Below the pieces are notes generated by a model. It searched no databases, had not been told where the DNA came from, and saw only the letters and a list, made by a program, of their open reading frames with translations. From NCBI GenBank assembly GCA_016235585.1, contig JACRJY010000017.1:1-35110 (forward strand): a stretch of DNA of 35,110 nt, given 5' to 3'. Shown piece by piece: positions 1 through 7,488 of this stretch. This DNA comes from Verrucomicrobiota bacterium (GTDB taxonomy: Bacteria; Verrucomicrobiota; Verrucomicrobiia; Limisphaerales; JACRJY01). The first letter of the stretch is position 1, and every line of letters begins with the position of its first letter. A program made the translations under genes and the position numbers.

Positions 1-465
1 GAGCAGAAGGTGAAGATCAGCTACACCGTCGGCACGATGATCGAAGTCCCGCGCGGCGCGCTCACGGCCAACGAGATCGCCGAGACCGCCGAGTTCTTCA
101 GCTTCGGGACCAACGACCTCACCCAGACCACGATGGGCATGAGCCGCGACGACTCCGGCTCCTTCCTCGGGCCTTATCAGGAGGCCGAGATCATGAAGAA
201 GAACCCGTTCGCCTCCATTGACCAGACCGGCGTGGGCCAGCTCATGGAGATCGCGATTGCGAAGGGCAGCCAGACCCGCCCCGGCATCAAGCTGGGCATC
301 TGCGGCGAACACGGCGGCGACCCTGACTCCGTGAAGTTCTGCCACCGCATCGGCCTCACCTACGTGAGCTGCTCGCCCTTCCGTGTCCCCGTCGCCCGTC
401 TCGCCGCCGCGCAGGCAGCCATCGAGGAGAAGCGCAAGGCCAAGGCGAAGACGAAGAAGAAGTAA
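1..465 (+). CDS. ppdK: Pyruvate, phosphate dikinase, C-terminal fragment
   Basis: The reading frame is open from the first base, so the N-terminus lies outside the window. What remains is the end of the PEP/pyruvate-binding TIM barrel. Visible landmarks are [20 protein letters not shown] and the catalytic-cysteine motif CGEHGGDP, all typical of PPDK, which interconverts pyruvate+ATP+Pi and PEP+AMP+PPi in the cytosol. [10 protein letters not shown] followed by GMSRDD separates it from PEP synthase and EI of the PTS. The protein ends in a lysine-rich tail ([11 protein letters not shown]), an extension beyond the usual family end. Two hairpins follow the stop, so this is the last gene of its transcript. 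The assignment is very secure; only the C-terminal ~155 residues can be judged. Confidence 0.97.
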   Translation, partial: EQKVKISYTVGTMIEVPRGALTANEIAETAEFFSFGTNDLTQTTMGMSRDDSGSFLGPYQEAEIMKKNPFASIDQTGVGQLMEIAIAKGSQTRPGIKLGICGEHGGDPDSVKFCHRIGLTYVSCSPFRVPVARLAAAQAAIEEKRKAKAKTKKK

Positions 466-469
466 ATTT

Positions 470-485
470 GTCTCCGCAAGGAGAC
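470..485 (+). terminator. Small hairpin just after the ppdK stop
   Basis: GTCTCC and GGAGAC form a perfect 6-bp stem closed by a GCAA tetraloop four bases after the ppdK stop codon. It lacks a U-tract, so it is more likely a 3'-end protecting or accessory hairpin than the main terminator. Confidence 0.45.
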
Positions 486-550
486 CTTGTGCGGACGCTT
501 CGGCGTCCAGCACGCAGGGTCAGCCCGCCCCCGTGGTGGGCGCCCGTCTG

Positions 551-578
551 GCCGCTCCGGGAAACCGGGGCGGCTTTT
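551..578 (+). terminator. Rho-independent terminator of ppdK
   Basis: GCCGCTCCGG and CCGGGGCGGC form a 10-bp stem with one G-U pair, closed by a GAAA tetraloop and followed directly by TTTT. This is a canonical intrinsic terminator about 85 bases downstream of the ppdK stop. Confidence 0.85.
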
Positions 579-634
579 CGATTTCGGCATCAAGACGTGA
601 AACGAATCCTCCTGCCGCCTTCATCCGGCTCCCC

Positions 635-1147
635 TCACTCGTTCAGGCCGCCATGCGGCCACGATTCAACATGGCTGAACGCTGCCAGCATGGAACACGC
701 CGCCGCCGGAGGCGTGCCCGCCGCAGGCGGGCGCAGGATGTCCTGCACGGATGCCAGCAGCTGGCCGGCGGTGAACGGCTTGGCGAGCGTGGCTGCGAGG
801 TTGAGCCAGCGGTGCTGGTGAAGCTCCTTCAGGTCGAGCGTGCCGGACACGAGGATGACCGGCAGGATCATGTGGGTGGAACGCAGCTTGCCCACCAGTT
901 CCAGGCCGGTCTGGCCGGGCATTTTATGATCGGTGATCAGCAGATCGTAGCTTTTCCGGCAGAGCGCGCCCCAGCCCGTGTGGCCGTCCGGGGCCGTGTC
1001 CACCTCGTAGCCGGCGCCGGCCAGCAGTCTGGCCCAGACTTCACGCAGGCCCGCCTCGTCGTCCACAAACAAAATTTTCCGGGGGCGTTCGCGCTCCCAC
1101 TGGCGTTCGGCCTCGGTGGTGAAGGGATTGAGTTCGGTGGTTTTCAT
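635..1147 (-). CDS. Single-domain response regulator (CheY-like receiver)
   Basis: This 170-aa protein has one receiver domain at about residues 23-140. The acidic pair is VDDE (D29, D30), the phospho-acceptor is D73 in LLITDHKMPG, and the conserved lysine is K123 in LAKPF. There is no output domain. The last ~30 residues are a Pro/Ala-rich tail with no recognisable motif. It would relay or sink phosphate from a histidine kinase, plausibly one of the two encoded 4-6 kb away on the same strand, but nothing in the sequence proves that pairing. The start ATG overlaps the stop of the upstream gene by 4 bp (ATGA), so its translation is probably coupled to that gene, which has an internal stop codon. 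Confidence 0.9.
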   Translation of the reverse strand: MKTTELNPFTTEAERQWERERPRKILFVDDEAGLREVWARLLAGAGYEVDTAPDGHTGWGALCRKSYDLLITDHKMPGQTGLELVGKLRSTHMILPVILVSGTLDLKELHQHRWLNLAATLAKPFTAGQLLASVQDILRPPAAGTPPAAACSMLAAFSHVESWPHGGLNE

Positions 1148-1713
1148 GGGCGTCTGGCGGTTGGGTAGAGCAGATCCTGCAGCATGGGCGCGGGCGTGTG
1201 AACCCGGCGGAAATCTTTCCTGGCGTCCGGAACCGGGCCTTGCTTTTCCCTGGGCAGGGCGGCGGTTCCGGCGGACAGGAAATCCAGCCCGTGCCGGCGC
1301 GCGCAGGCTTTCAGACCGGCATAGACGGGCGACGCGATCTGGGAATCCGCGCCAAAACCGTGCAGCAGCGCCGCGAGCACGCGGGGCCGCGCGCCGTCCT
1401 GCGCGATGGTCTGGCGGAGCCAGTCCCGCACGCCGCCGGGCAGCGGCGCCTCCCCGCTGGCGGCGATCGCCAGCACGTCCGCGGCGGCGGACTGCTCGCT
1501 GGCGTGCGCGCGGAATGCGGCGGCCCCCAGCAGGCGGAAGGGCCAGAGTGAAAACCGTCACGGCGGCGCTTCGGCCAGTTCGCGCGCGATGCGATCCAAG
1601 GCCCGCTTGCCGCACAGGCCGGCGTGAACATCCTCATAGGCGATGGCGACGTGCAGTTCGGGAGCCGCGCTGGTGAACGCGCTGGTGATCGCCGGTGCAA
1701 GGACAGGTGTCAT
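1144..1713 (-). pseudogene. Hypothetical protein interrupted by an in-frame TGA
   Basis: Reading from ATG at 1713, one frame stays open for 51 codons (MTPVLAPAIT..., then HVAIAYEDVHAGLCGKRALD), meets TGA at 1560-1558, and continues in the same frame for 137 more codons to a TGA that overlaps the start of the downstream response regulator. Both halves look like real protein: FSLWPFRLLG right after the stop, ADVLAIAASGEAPLPGGVRDWL further on. The pattern suggests a receiver-like or flavodoxin-like alpha/beta fold; I do not recognise a named family with certainty. The interruption may be a point nonsense mutation (for example TGG or CGA to TGA), a sequencing error, or a recoded TGA. A GTG at 1476 could re-initiate the second half as a 110-aa product. 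Confidence 0.6.
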
Positions 1714-2061
1714 GGTTCGCAGCGTGCCAGTTCCCCGTCCAGTGACAATCGGGAGGCTCCCGGATTATGACATAGGGGGAAGTCCTAGCACCGGTAGGGG
1801 CGGGAAGGCTGCGCGTGCGCGGCTGCAATCCCCCTCTTCAAATCGGCCAAGGGAGAAAAGAGCGAGCGCAGACCGAAGCGTCCAAGGATTCATGGTCTTG
1901 GGGCGAACAGGCCGGGCGCGGGCCCAACAAACTGGCACCCCGCTGCTTCCTCGGCGATTTGAGTGGTGCAGGTCATTTGCCATCACCTCTCATCGAACGC
2001 CAGACCGCCACGCTTGACGGGCGTTTGGCATTGGGTTGTCATCTGTCTGCGGTGGATGCTT
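1714..2061. other. Divergent intergenic region without a gene
   Basis: These ~350 bases separate the minus-strand hypothetical/response-regulator pair from the plus-strand stress gene. No frame looks coding: overlapping frames give only Arg/Pro-rich translations. It must hold both promoters. The one site I can point to is an imperfect palindrome at 1772-1788 resembling the operator-like palindrome at 8699-8717. AACGCC/GGCGTT near 1997-2027 could form a weak hairpin in the leader of the plus-strand gene. Confidence 0.5.
1772..1788. promoter_or_regulatory. Operator-like imperfect palindrome
   Basis: The bases ATAGGGGGAAGTCCTAG lie about 60-75 bp upstream of the ATG at 1713. They share ATAGGGG-N5-CCTA, with identical spacing, with the near-perfect palindrome between the AraC-type regulator and the ExeA-like gene (8699-8717). 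Shared spacing suggests one DNA-binding protein recognises both, but this is inference from two sites. Confidence 0.3.
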
Positions 2062-2535
2062 ATGTCAATTCAAAACCTGGTTATTACCAAGCGCAGGCAC
2101 GGTGAACTCTGGCGGACGGCCAGCCGCCTGGTCGCAGACAGCCACTTGGCCGTGTTCACGACGACCGATGCCGCTGGAATGCCCCATGCCGCCTGGATGA
2201 ATATCCTGGTGGACAGCACCATGCAGGAGGTGGTCACGATCACGGCACCGACCACCCAGAAGATCGCGAATCTTCAGGCCAATCCACAGGCTGAATGGAT
2301 GCTCGCCTCGCCTTCGCTTGAAACAATCGTCTACCTTTCAGGTCCGACACAGGTTCTGCAGGGCGATGAAGCCAGGCGGCGCTGGAACCGAATGCCGGGA
2401 AAATCGAAGGCGTATTTCCGAAATTATTGCGACACGGATGATCATACGAAGTTCGCGGTGATTCGCACCCAGGTGACGAAAGTGGTCTATTGCCGCCCCA
2501 TCGGATACCGCAAGACCGTCGTGGAAGAAGGATAA
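2062..2535 (+). CDS. Pyridoxamine 5'-phosphate oxidase-like (general stress protein 26-like) protein
   Basis: This 157-aa protein has the split-barrel flavin-binding fold of the PNPOx-like superfamily. An N-terminal helix (ELWRTASRLVADSHLAVFTTTD) leads into GMPHAAWMN, then the strand VVTITAPTTQKIANLQANPQAEWM, where the conserved 'TxxxxxKxxNLxxNP' pattern is clear. After it comes a turn typical of stress-type members (WNRMPGKSKAYF). The family binds FMN, F420 or similar; the substrate is not predictable here. I chose ATG 2062 because the fold starts just after it; ATG 2056 is an in-frame alternative and the longer upstream extension is not protein-like. GGTGG eight bases upstream is one of the few weak Shine-Dalgarno candidates in this window. 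It stands alone on the plus strand. Confidence 0.85.
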   Translation: MSIQNLVITKRRHGELWRTASRLVADSHLAVFTTTDAAGMPHAAWMNILVDSTMQEVVTITAPTTQKIANLQANPQAEWMLASPSLETIVYLSGPTQVLQGDEARRRWNRMPGKSKAYFRNYCDTDDHTKFAVIRTQVTKVVYCRPIGYRKTVVEEG

Positions 2536-2705
2536 GAAGGCAGCCTGCCCGTGGGCGGCTTCTTGCTTCGATCAGTTTCTCTTGAATCTGCACATCGTGG
2601 AGTTTCAGACATCGATGTTCCGGTTCTCATCGTTGGCGATGTCGCTCGTAAAAGCGCGCCGTTCCACCCCGCCCGGGAGCGTCCTCGCGAGCCGGCTCGC
2701 CGGAC

Positions 2706-3395
2706 TTACGACCCCTCGTCCTCCGTCTCCACCCAGCGGACGGCGTAGCGCAGGAGGGAGGTGCCGTCGGGCTGGTGGAGCTTCGTCTTGAGCTTCTCGC
2801 GATACACTTCCACGGTCTTGGGGCTGATGCGCAATTGCTCGGCGATTTTGCGGGTGGCAAGCCCGCGGCCCAGGAGCTGGAACACCTCGAACTCGCGGTC
2901 GGTGAGCGACTCGATGGGCGTGGTGGGAACCGCCGCCCGCCGGCCCGCGAAGCGCTCGATGGCGCGCGTCTGCATCTTCGCGCTCAAATAAATGCCCCCG
3001 GCCAGCACCTGCCGGACGGCGTCGAGGATTTTGTCGCCGCCCTCCTGTTTCATGATGTAGCCGCGCCCGCCGGCCTTGAGCACGCGCTCGGCGTAGAGCG
3101 TCTCGTCGTGCATGGAGACGACGAGCACGGGCAGTTTGTCGTGCAGCGACCGGAGATCCTTGATGAGTTCCACGCCGCTCTTGCCGGTCATGGAAATGTC
3201 CGTGATGACGAGATCCGGCTTGAGGCGGGGCACGGCCGCCAGCGCCTGGAGGGCGTCCTCCACCTGGCCGCTCACCTGGAGGCCCGGCGCGCGGTTGAGC
3301 AGCGTGGCCAGCCCCTCGCGGAACATCGGGTGGTCGTCCACAAGCAGGATGTTTTTTGGGGGCGGGGCGGCGGGCTTGGCGGGTTTGGAACTCAT
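2706..3395 (-). CDS. NarL/FixJ-family response regulator (REC + LuxR-type HTH)
   Basis: The protein is 229 aa. A receiver domain covers residues ~15-130, with acidic residues in LLVDDHP, phospho-acceptor D66 (LVITDISMTG) and K116 in GYIMKQ. A LuxR-type helix-turn-helix covers ~162-225 (LTDREFEVFQLLGRGLATRKIAEQLRISPKTVEVY is its core region). It should bind DNA as a phosphorylated dimer. Its start overlaps the stop of the upstream REC-PAS-kinase by 4 bp (ATGA), making that HisKA_3-type kinase the very likely cognate partner, since HisKA_3 kinases normally pair with NarL-type regulators. An Ala/Pro/Lys-rich stretch precedes the receiver. It is the last gene of the minus-strand signalling block. 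Confidence 0.95.
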   Translation of the reverse strand: MSSKPAKPAAPPPKNILLVDDHPMFREGLATLLNRAPGLQVSGQVEDALQALAAVPRLKPDLVITDISMTGKSGVELIKDLRSLHDKLPVLVVSMHDETLYAERVLKAGGRGYIMKQEGGDKILDAVRQVLAGGIYLSAKMQTRAIERFAGRRAAVPTTPIESLTDREFEVFQLLGRGLATRKIAEQLRISPKTVEVYREKLKTKLHQPDGTSLLRYAVRWVETEDEGS

Positions 3396-4837
3396 GGCTT
3401 TGCTTTCGCGGCGGAAGGGCTGCGGTTGAGGGTGCAGATCACCTCCGTGCCGCCCTCGGGCCGGCGCTGCACGAGGACGCTGCCGCCGATCAGGCCGGAG
3501 CGGTATTGCATGATGCGCAGTCCCATTCCTTTGGCGGAAGGGTGCGGAGTTTTGCGGTAGCTGGTTCCGTCGCTGCGCACGGCGAGGATGATGCGCTGCG
3601 CGGAGGAGGCGAGGCCGATTTCAATCCACTTCGCCTTGCCGTGCTTGATGGCATTGGTGACGGCCTCCTGCGCGATCCGGTAAAGGTGCGTGGCCACGGA
3701 GTCGTTCTCCACCCGGATCGGCCGGGGGCAGAGGAACTGGCAGTCCACCCGGAAAATGTCCGTCGTGCGCTCGGCCAGCTCGGCCAGCGCGTGCATCAAT
3801 CCCTCGGGCTTGTTCTCGACCGGATAGAGGCCGCGCGCCAGCCGGCGCGTCTGGCCGACGGCGTCGGTGAGCAGGCTGGCGACCTTGGTGGCGTCCGCCG
3901 CCTGGGGGGATTTTTGCGCGGCCATGTCCTGCTTGAGCGCGTCGCACAGGCAGGCGATGCCGGCGAGCTGCTGGCCCAGGCCGTCGTGGAGATCCTGCGC
4001 GATGCGGCGCTGCTCGCGGTCGCTGATTTCCAAAACCTCCATTTCGAGGCGCTTGCGGTCGGTGAGGTCAATGCCCGCGCAGATGATGAATTCGAGCCGG
4101 CCGGCGGCGTCACGAAACGCCGTGTGCGCCCAGCCGATGGTGCGCTCGCCGCCGCTTTTCGTCCGCCAGTGGTTTTCACTGTGCAAGGCCGGCGCCCAGT
4201 CGCGCAACTGCCCGAACATTTCTTTGACGGCCTCAATTTCCCGGGAGACGGCCAGGAAATTCCACACCGGCTTGCCGCGCACCTCGTCGAAGGTGTATTC
4301 GGAGAGGGATTCGCAGGCCGGGTTGAAGCGGAGGATGCACAGTTTGGCGTCCAGCACCATCAACGCCGCGCCCGACGTGTTGAACACCGCCTGGTTGAAG
4401 GCGCTTTCGCGCTTCTGGGATTCCTCGGCGGCGGCCAGGCGCTTTTCCTTTTCCAACCGCTCGAGCGCGCGCCGCACGACGGTGGGGACGAACTCGATGA
4501 ACCGCACGTCCTTGACGAGGTAGTCCAGCGCGCCGCGCTTCATCATGTCCGCGGCCACGCGCTCGTCGCCCTGGCCGGTGATGATGATGAAGGGGATCGA
4601 ACGGTTGAGCGTGGCGAGGTGGTTGATCAGCTCCTTGCCCTCGATGTCCGGCAGCTTCAGGTCGAGGAGCATCAGGGCCGCCGTGTTCTGCTGGAGCCAG
4701 TCGAGGGCCGCCTTGCCGGAGGCGGCGGAGGCGGTGGCCAGCCCTTCGCGGCGGAGGGTTTTCTCCATCAGGCGCAGCAGCCCCGCGTCATCATCCACGA
4801 GGAATATGACCGGGGAGGGGAGGGCGCTGCCGGTCAT
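3392..4837 (-). CDS. Hybrid sensor kinase: REC-PAS-HisKA_3-HATPase
   Basis: This 481-aa cytoplasmic protein has no membrane segments. An N-terminal receiver (residues ~8-125, phospho-acceptor D59 in LMLLDLKLPD) is followed by a short coiled linker (RRALERLEKEKRLAAAEES), a PAS domain (~145-262, ending GIDLTDRKR) and a HisKA_3 dimerisation domain with phospho-accepting H284 in RRIAQDLHDGLGQQL. The ATPase domain has N396 in QEAVTNAIKHG and GMGL at 437-440. The G1 box is degenerate (SDGTSYRK instead of DDGxG), as in many NarZ/DegS-like kinases. A receiver placed first means another kinase can feed it, most simply the PAS kinase two genes upstream. It starts 7 bp after the Rcp1-like gene and overlaps the NarL-type regulator by 4 bp. 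Confidence 0.94.
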   Translation of the reverse strand: MTGSALPSPVIFLVDDDAGLLRLMEKTLRREGLATASAASGKAALDWLQQNTAALMLLDLKLPDIEGKELINHLATLNRSIPFIIITGQGDERVAADMMKRGALDYLVKDVRFIEFVPTVVRRALERLEKEKRLAAAEESQKRESAFNQAVFNTSGAALMVLDAKLCILRFNPACESLSEYTFDEVRGKPVWNFLAVSREIEAVKEMFGQLRDWAPALHSENHWRTKSGGERTIGWAHTAFRDAAGRLEFIICAGIDLTDRKRLEMEVLEISDREQRRIAQDLHDGLGQQLAGIACLCDALKQDMAAQKSPQAADATKVASLLTDAVGQTRRLARGLYPVENKPEGLMHALAELAERTTDIFRVDCQFLCPRPIRVENDSVATHLYRIAQEAVTNAIKHGKAKWIEIGLASSAQRIILAVRSDGTSYRKTPHPSAKGMGLRIMQYRSGLIGGSVLVQRRPEGGTEVICTLNRSPSAAKAKP

Positions 4838-4844
4838 GACGGAG

Positions 4845-5312
4845 TCAGTGGGGCGTTTTGCCGTTGATGTTGGGAACCTGCACGAGGCTGATGAACAGCC
4901 CCAGGCTCTTGATGGCCTCGGCGAACTTCTCGTAGTCCACCGGCTTGACGATGTAGGTGCTGCACCCCAGCCCGTGGCAGCGCTCCACCTCGCGCGGGTC
5001 GTCCGTGGTGGTGAGCATGGTGACGGGGATTTTTTTCAACTCCGCGTCGGCCTTGATCTGGCGCAGCACCTCCACGCCGTCCACCTTGGGCATGCGGATG
5101 TCCAGCAGGAGCAGATACGACGTGTCGTGCTTTCGTTTGGGGCCGTCGCCGCGCTGGAAAAGAAAATCCAGGGTGTCCTGCCCGTTCTCGAAACGGAGGA
5201 TGGGGTTGTGCAGGCCGGCGCGCGTGAGGTTTTTTTCAATCAGGCGCACGTGGCCCGCGTCGTCGTCGGCGATGAGAATCACGACTTCTTTGGTCATGGA
5301 GGGATTATTCAT
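4845..5312 (-). CDS. Rcp1-like single-domain response regulator
   Basis: This 155-aa receiver has DDD at 16-18, phospho-acceptor D71 in LLLLDIRMPKVDG and K123 in YIVKPVDYEKF. The extended loop between strands (FQRGDGPKRKHDTSYLLLLD) and the tail are characteristic of the Rcp1/bacteriophytochrome response-regulator group, which usually pair with kinases bearing a [11 protein letters not shown]-box, as encoded immediately upstream. The ATG at 5312 starts one base after the TGA of that kinase (TGATATG), so termination-reinitiation is likely; the ATG at 5297 is possible, and an in-frame extension up to 5342 would overlap the kinase gene. No DNA-binding domain is present, so it acts by protein contact or phosphotransfer. 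Confidence 0.93.
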   Translation of the reverse strand: MNNPSMTKEVVILIADDDAGHVRLIEKNLTRAGLHNPILRFENGQDTLDFLFQRGDGPKRKHDTSYLLLLDIRMPKVDGVEVLRQIKADAELKKIPVTMLTTTDDPREVERCHGLGCSTYIVKPVDYEKFAEAIKSLGLFISLVQVPNINGKTPH

Positions 5313-5313
5313 A

Positions 5314-6537
5314 TCAAGTGGGCAGGCTTGGCAAGGAGACAATGAAGGTGCTGCCCCGCCCCGGCTCGGATTCGACGCGGATTTCGCCGTTCTGCCGCTC
5401 CAGAATCCGCTGGGCGATGGTCAGCCCCAGCCCCTCGCCCGGCACGTCGGACTTCGGGTTCAACCGGTGGAAAATCTCAAAGACCTTGGACTGGTGTTCG
5501 AGGGCGATGCCGATGCCGTTGTCCTGCACGGCATAAATCACCCGTCCCTTCTCCTCGCGCCCGGCGACGGTGATTTTGCCGGGCCGGCCGGGCTGGAGAT
5601 ATTTCAGGGCGTTGTCCAGCAGGTTGGAGAACAACTGCGCGGTCTGCGTGGCGTCGCCCAGGCACGGCGGCAGTTTTCCAATCTCGACCGTGACGCCGAC
5701 CTGCTTGATCTGGTAGTCGAGCGACTGGACGATCACCGTGACCATCGCCTCCACGTCGAGCGGCTCGATCTTCAGCGCCGCGCGGCCCAGGCGCGAAAAG
5801 CGCAGCAGGCCGGAGAGCAGGGCGTCCATGCGGGACACGCCGGTCTGGATGAATTCAATCGCCTCCGGGATGTCGCGTTCGAGGACGGCGCGCACCTCGG
5901 CGGAGCCGGCCTCGCCTTTCGCGATCAGCTCGCTCATCTGCCGGCACGCGTGGGCCAGCTCCTTGCTGAAGCCCTGCACGTTGACCAGCGGCGAGCGCAG
6001 GTCGTGCGACGCCACATAGACGATGGCCTCCAGCTCCTTGTTTTTTTCAACGAGGCTGCGCGCCAGCTCGGCGAGCCGGATTTCGTCGCGGATGCGCTCG
6101 GTGATGTCCGTGCGGATGGCGATGTATTGGACGGGTTTGCCGTCCGCGTTGAGAAAGGGGAAGATGGTGGTGTCCACCCAGTAGATGCTGCCGTCCTTGG
6201 CGCGGTTGCGAAGCGCGCCCTTCCAAATCCGCCCGCCGGCAATGGTGGTCCAGAGGTTCGTGAAGAATTCCTTGGGATGATGGCCGGAGTTGATGATGCG
6301 GTGATCCTGCCCGAGCAGTTCGCTGCGCGAGTATTTGGAAATCTCGCAGAACTTGTCGTTGACGAACGTGATGCGTCCGCGCGCGTCGGTGATGGCCACA
6401 ATGGAGTGGGCGTCCAGCGCGGCCTTGAGATCTTGAAGTTCATTGACCGGGACGAGCCGGGACGCGGCCCCCGCCGTTTCCGCCTGCGAAAGCCGTTCAA
6501 TCGGCATGGCACCGGCCAGGTCGGAGGAATCGTTCAT
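5314..6537 (-). CDS. PAS-domain sensor histidine kinase (bacteriophytochrome-type H-box)
   Basis: The protein is 407 aa and soluble. A PAS domain covers ~38-150 ([20 protein letters not shown], later [19 protein letters not shown] and the PAC end [12 protein letters not shown]). HisKA follows, with H178 in [10 protein letters not shown], then HATPase_c with N309 in [15 protein letters not shown] at 339-344 and GEGLGL at 367-372. The PAS core resembles Aer-type redox or ligand sensors, but no cofactor-binding residue can be named from sequence alone. ATG 6537 is chosen; ATG 6549 is an in-frame alternative. It is followed after 1 bp by the Rcp1-like receiver, its probable partner. Upstream, 99 bp away on the same strand, is the DUF2934 gene. 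Confidence 0.94.
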   Translation of the reverse strand: MNDSSDLAGAMPIERLSQAETAGAASRLVPVNELQDLKAALDAHSIVAITDARGRITFVNDKFCEISKYSRSELLGQDHRIINSGHHPKEFFTNLWTTIAGGRIWKGALRNRAKDGSIYWVDTTIFPFLNADGKPVQYIAIRTDITERIRDEIRLAELARSLVEKNKELEAIVYVASHDLRSPLVNVQGFSKELAHACRQMSELIAKGEAGSAEVRAVLERDIPEAIEFIQTGVSRMDALLSGLLRFSRLGRAALKIEPLDVEAMVTVIVQSLDYQIKQVGVTVEIGKLPPCLGDATQTAQLFSNLLDNALKYLQPGRPGKITVAGREEKGRVIYAVQDNGIGIALEHQSKVFEIFHRLNPKSDVPGEGLGLTIAQRILERQNGEIRVESEPGRGSTFIVSLPSLPT

Positions 6538-6636
6538 GGCTGGCAGCATAATGTCCCTCGCCCGTGGATGACACGCCAAAACGGCGGCGCGGTCAGCGCG
6601 GAACACTGGCTTGATGGATTGTCGCACAACGGCGGC

Positions 6637-6840
6637 TTACGCCCGGACGGCGAGCTGCTTATGGGCCTGCCGGAGCTGGGCCTCGGCCTGCAGCCAGTTC
6701 TCGACGTCGTGGCTCGGCGGGCATCCCTCGCGCTGCCAGATGGCGTAGGCGAGAAAGGCAATTTCGGTCTGGCTCGGCTCGCCGTTCGGATGATCGGCGA
6801 TGAGCAGGGGAGAGCTTTTCTTGGGCTTCAGAGCTTTCAT
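6637..6840 (-). CDS. DUF2934 domain protein
   Basis: A 67-aa protein whose second half matches the short DUF2934 module: EIAFLAYAIWQREGCPPSHDVENWLQAE is the diagnostic stretch, with the AYxIWxxxG...DW/ENWLxAE pattern. The N-terminus is basic (MKALKPKKSS). Function of the family is unknown; it often occurs as small stand-alone proteins near stress or heat-shock genes. Here it lies 111 bp downstream of hsp20 and 99 bp upstream of the PAS kinase, all on one strand. ATG 6840 is preferred because residues upstream of it are not family-like. No Shine-Dalgarno motif is visible. Confidence 0.8.
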   Translation of the reverse strand: MKALKPKKSSPLLIADHPNGEPSQTEIAFLAYAIWQREGCPPSHDVENWLQAEAQLRQAHKQLAVRA

Positions 6841-6951
6841 AATCTTATTGTTCGTTGAGTTTCTTTTTGTTTGCACTGTTGCAAGGTGCACCCTCCTCCA
6901 TGAGCCGCAACGATGCATCGCCGCAGTTCGTGGAAAGGAAAGCGGTGCGAC

Positions 6952-7404
6952 TCACGCCACCTTGACCTCGACGGTCTTGGGCTTCGCGTCGGGGGATTTC
7001 GGCAGGTGCACGGTGAGCACGCCGTCCTTGAACTCGGCCGCGAGCCGGGCGGAGTCGGTGTTCTCCGGCAGCGTGAAGCTGCGCTCGAAGCTGCCGTAGG
7101 AGCGCTCGATGCGGTGGTAGTGCCTGCCATTCTCCTCCTTCTCGAAGCGGCGCTCGCCGGCGATGTGCAACACGTCGTCCTTCACCGTCACCTTGACATC
7201 TTCCTTCTTCACCTCGGGCAGCTCGGCTTTCACGAGGAATTCCTTCTCGTCCTCGGAGATGTCCACCAGGGGCGCCCACTCGGCCAGCGCGACGGATTCC
7301 TTGCCGCCGTTGCCGGGGAGGTTCCAGCGGCCGGCGAGCTGGTGAAGGCGGTCTTCGAGTTCCTGCATTTCGCGGAACGGTCTCCATTTGGTTATCAGGC
7401 TCAT
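6952..7404 (-). CDS. hsp20: Small heat-shock protein, Hsp20/alpha-crystallin family
   Basis: The product is 150 aa, the usual length for bacterial Hsp20. The alpha-crystallin domain runs from about residue 42 (WAPLVDISEDEKEFLVKAEL) to 140, including DVLHIAGERR and RSFTLPENTD. The hallmark GVLTVHLPK near residues 128-136 is intact. The C-terminal tail lacks an obvious I-x-I/V motif; KTVEVKVA may stand in for it. It is an ATP-independent holdase acting on unfolding cytosolic proteins. The leader has no Shine-Dalgarno sequence and carries a large GC-rich hairpin at 7441-7478. No CIRCE element was seen. It lies between the PocR-AraC regulator and the DUF2934 gene on the same strand. Confidence 0.96.
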   Translation of the reverse strand: MSLITKWRPFREMQELEDRLHQLAGRWNLPGNGGKESVALAEWAPLVDISEDEKEFLVKAELPEVKKEDVKVTVKDDVLHIAGERRFEKEENGRHYHRIERSYGSFERSFTLPENTDSARLAAEFKDGVLTVHLPKSPDAKPKTVEVKVA

Positions 7405-7440
7405 GGTTGGTATTTTTTTGATGGGCGGTTGTTGTTCTCG

Positions 7441-7478
7441 CCCGCCGTCGGCCTCCGCCCGCTGGGGCTGACGGCGGG
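7441..7478 (-). terminator. GC-rich hairpin between araC-type gene and hsp20
   Basis: CCCGCCGTC and GACGGCGGG pair perfectly, and six further pairs (two of them G-U) extend the stem to ~15 bp around an 8-base loop. It starts 11 bp after the stop of the AraC-type gene and lies ~37 bp before the hsp20 ATG on the minus strand. No U-tract follows, so it could be a terminator/attenuator or a structured 5' leader of hsp20. Confidence 0.45.
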
Positions 7479-7488
7479 AATTCTTGTG

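Noticed and set aside
1558-1560. Selenocysteine at the in-frame TGA
   Set aside because: GGCCC/GGGCC just downstream could pair, but there is no convincing bacterial SECIS geometry and no adjacent redox motif. A mutation or sequencing error is simpler.
1990-2061. Sigma-54 or sigma-70 promoter for the PNPOx-like gene
   Set aside because: TTGACG and TTGGCAT-N-TTGTC segments occur, but no -35/-10 or -24/-12 pair has both proper spacing and sequence.
4957-6858. 633-codon open frame on the plus strand, antisense to the PAS kinase and Rcp1-like genes
   Set aside because: Its translation has no family motifs and mirrors the strong codon-position bias of the minus-strand genes. High GC content produces such long shadow frames here, as also at 3356-4867, 21194-22594 and 33274-34572.
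7405-7488. CIRCE operator (HrcA) before hsp20
   Set aside because: No TTAGCACTC-N9-GAGTGCTAA pattern is present in either orientation.
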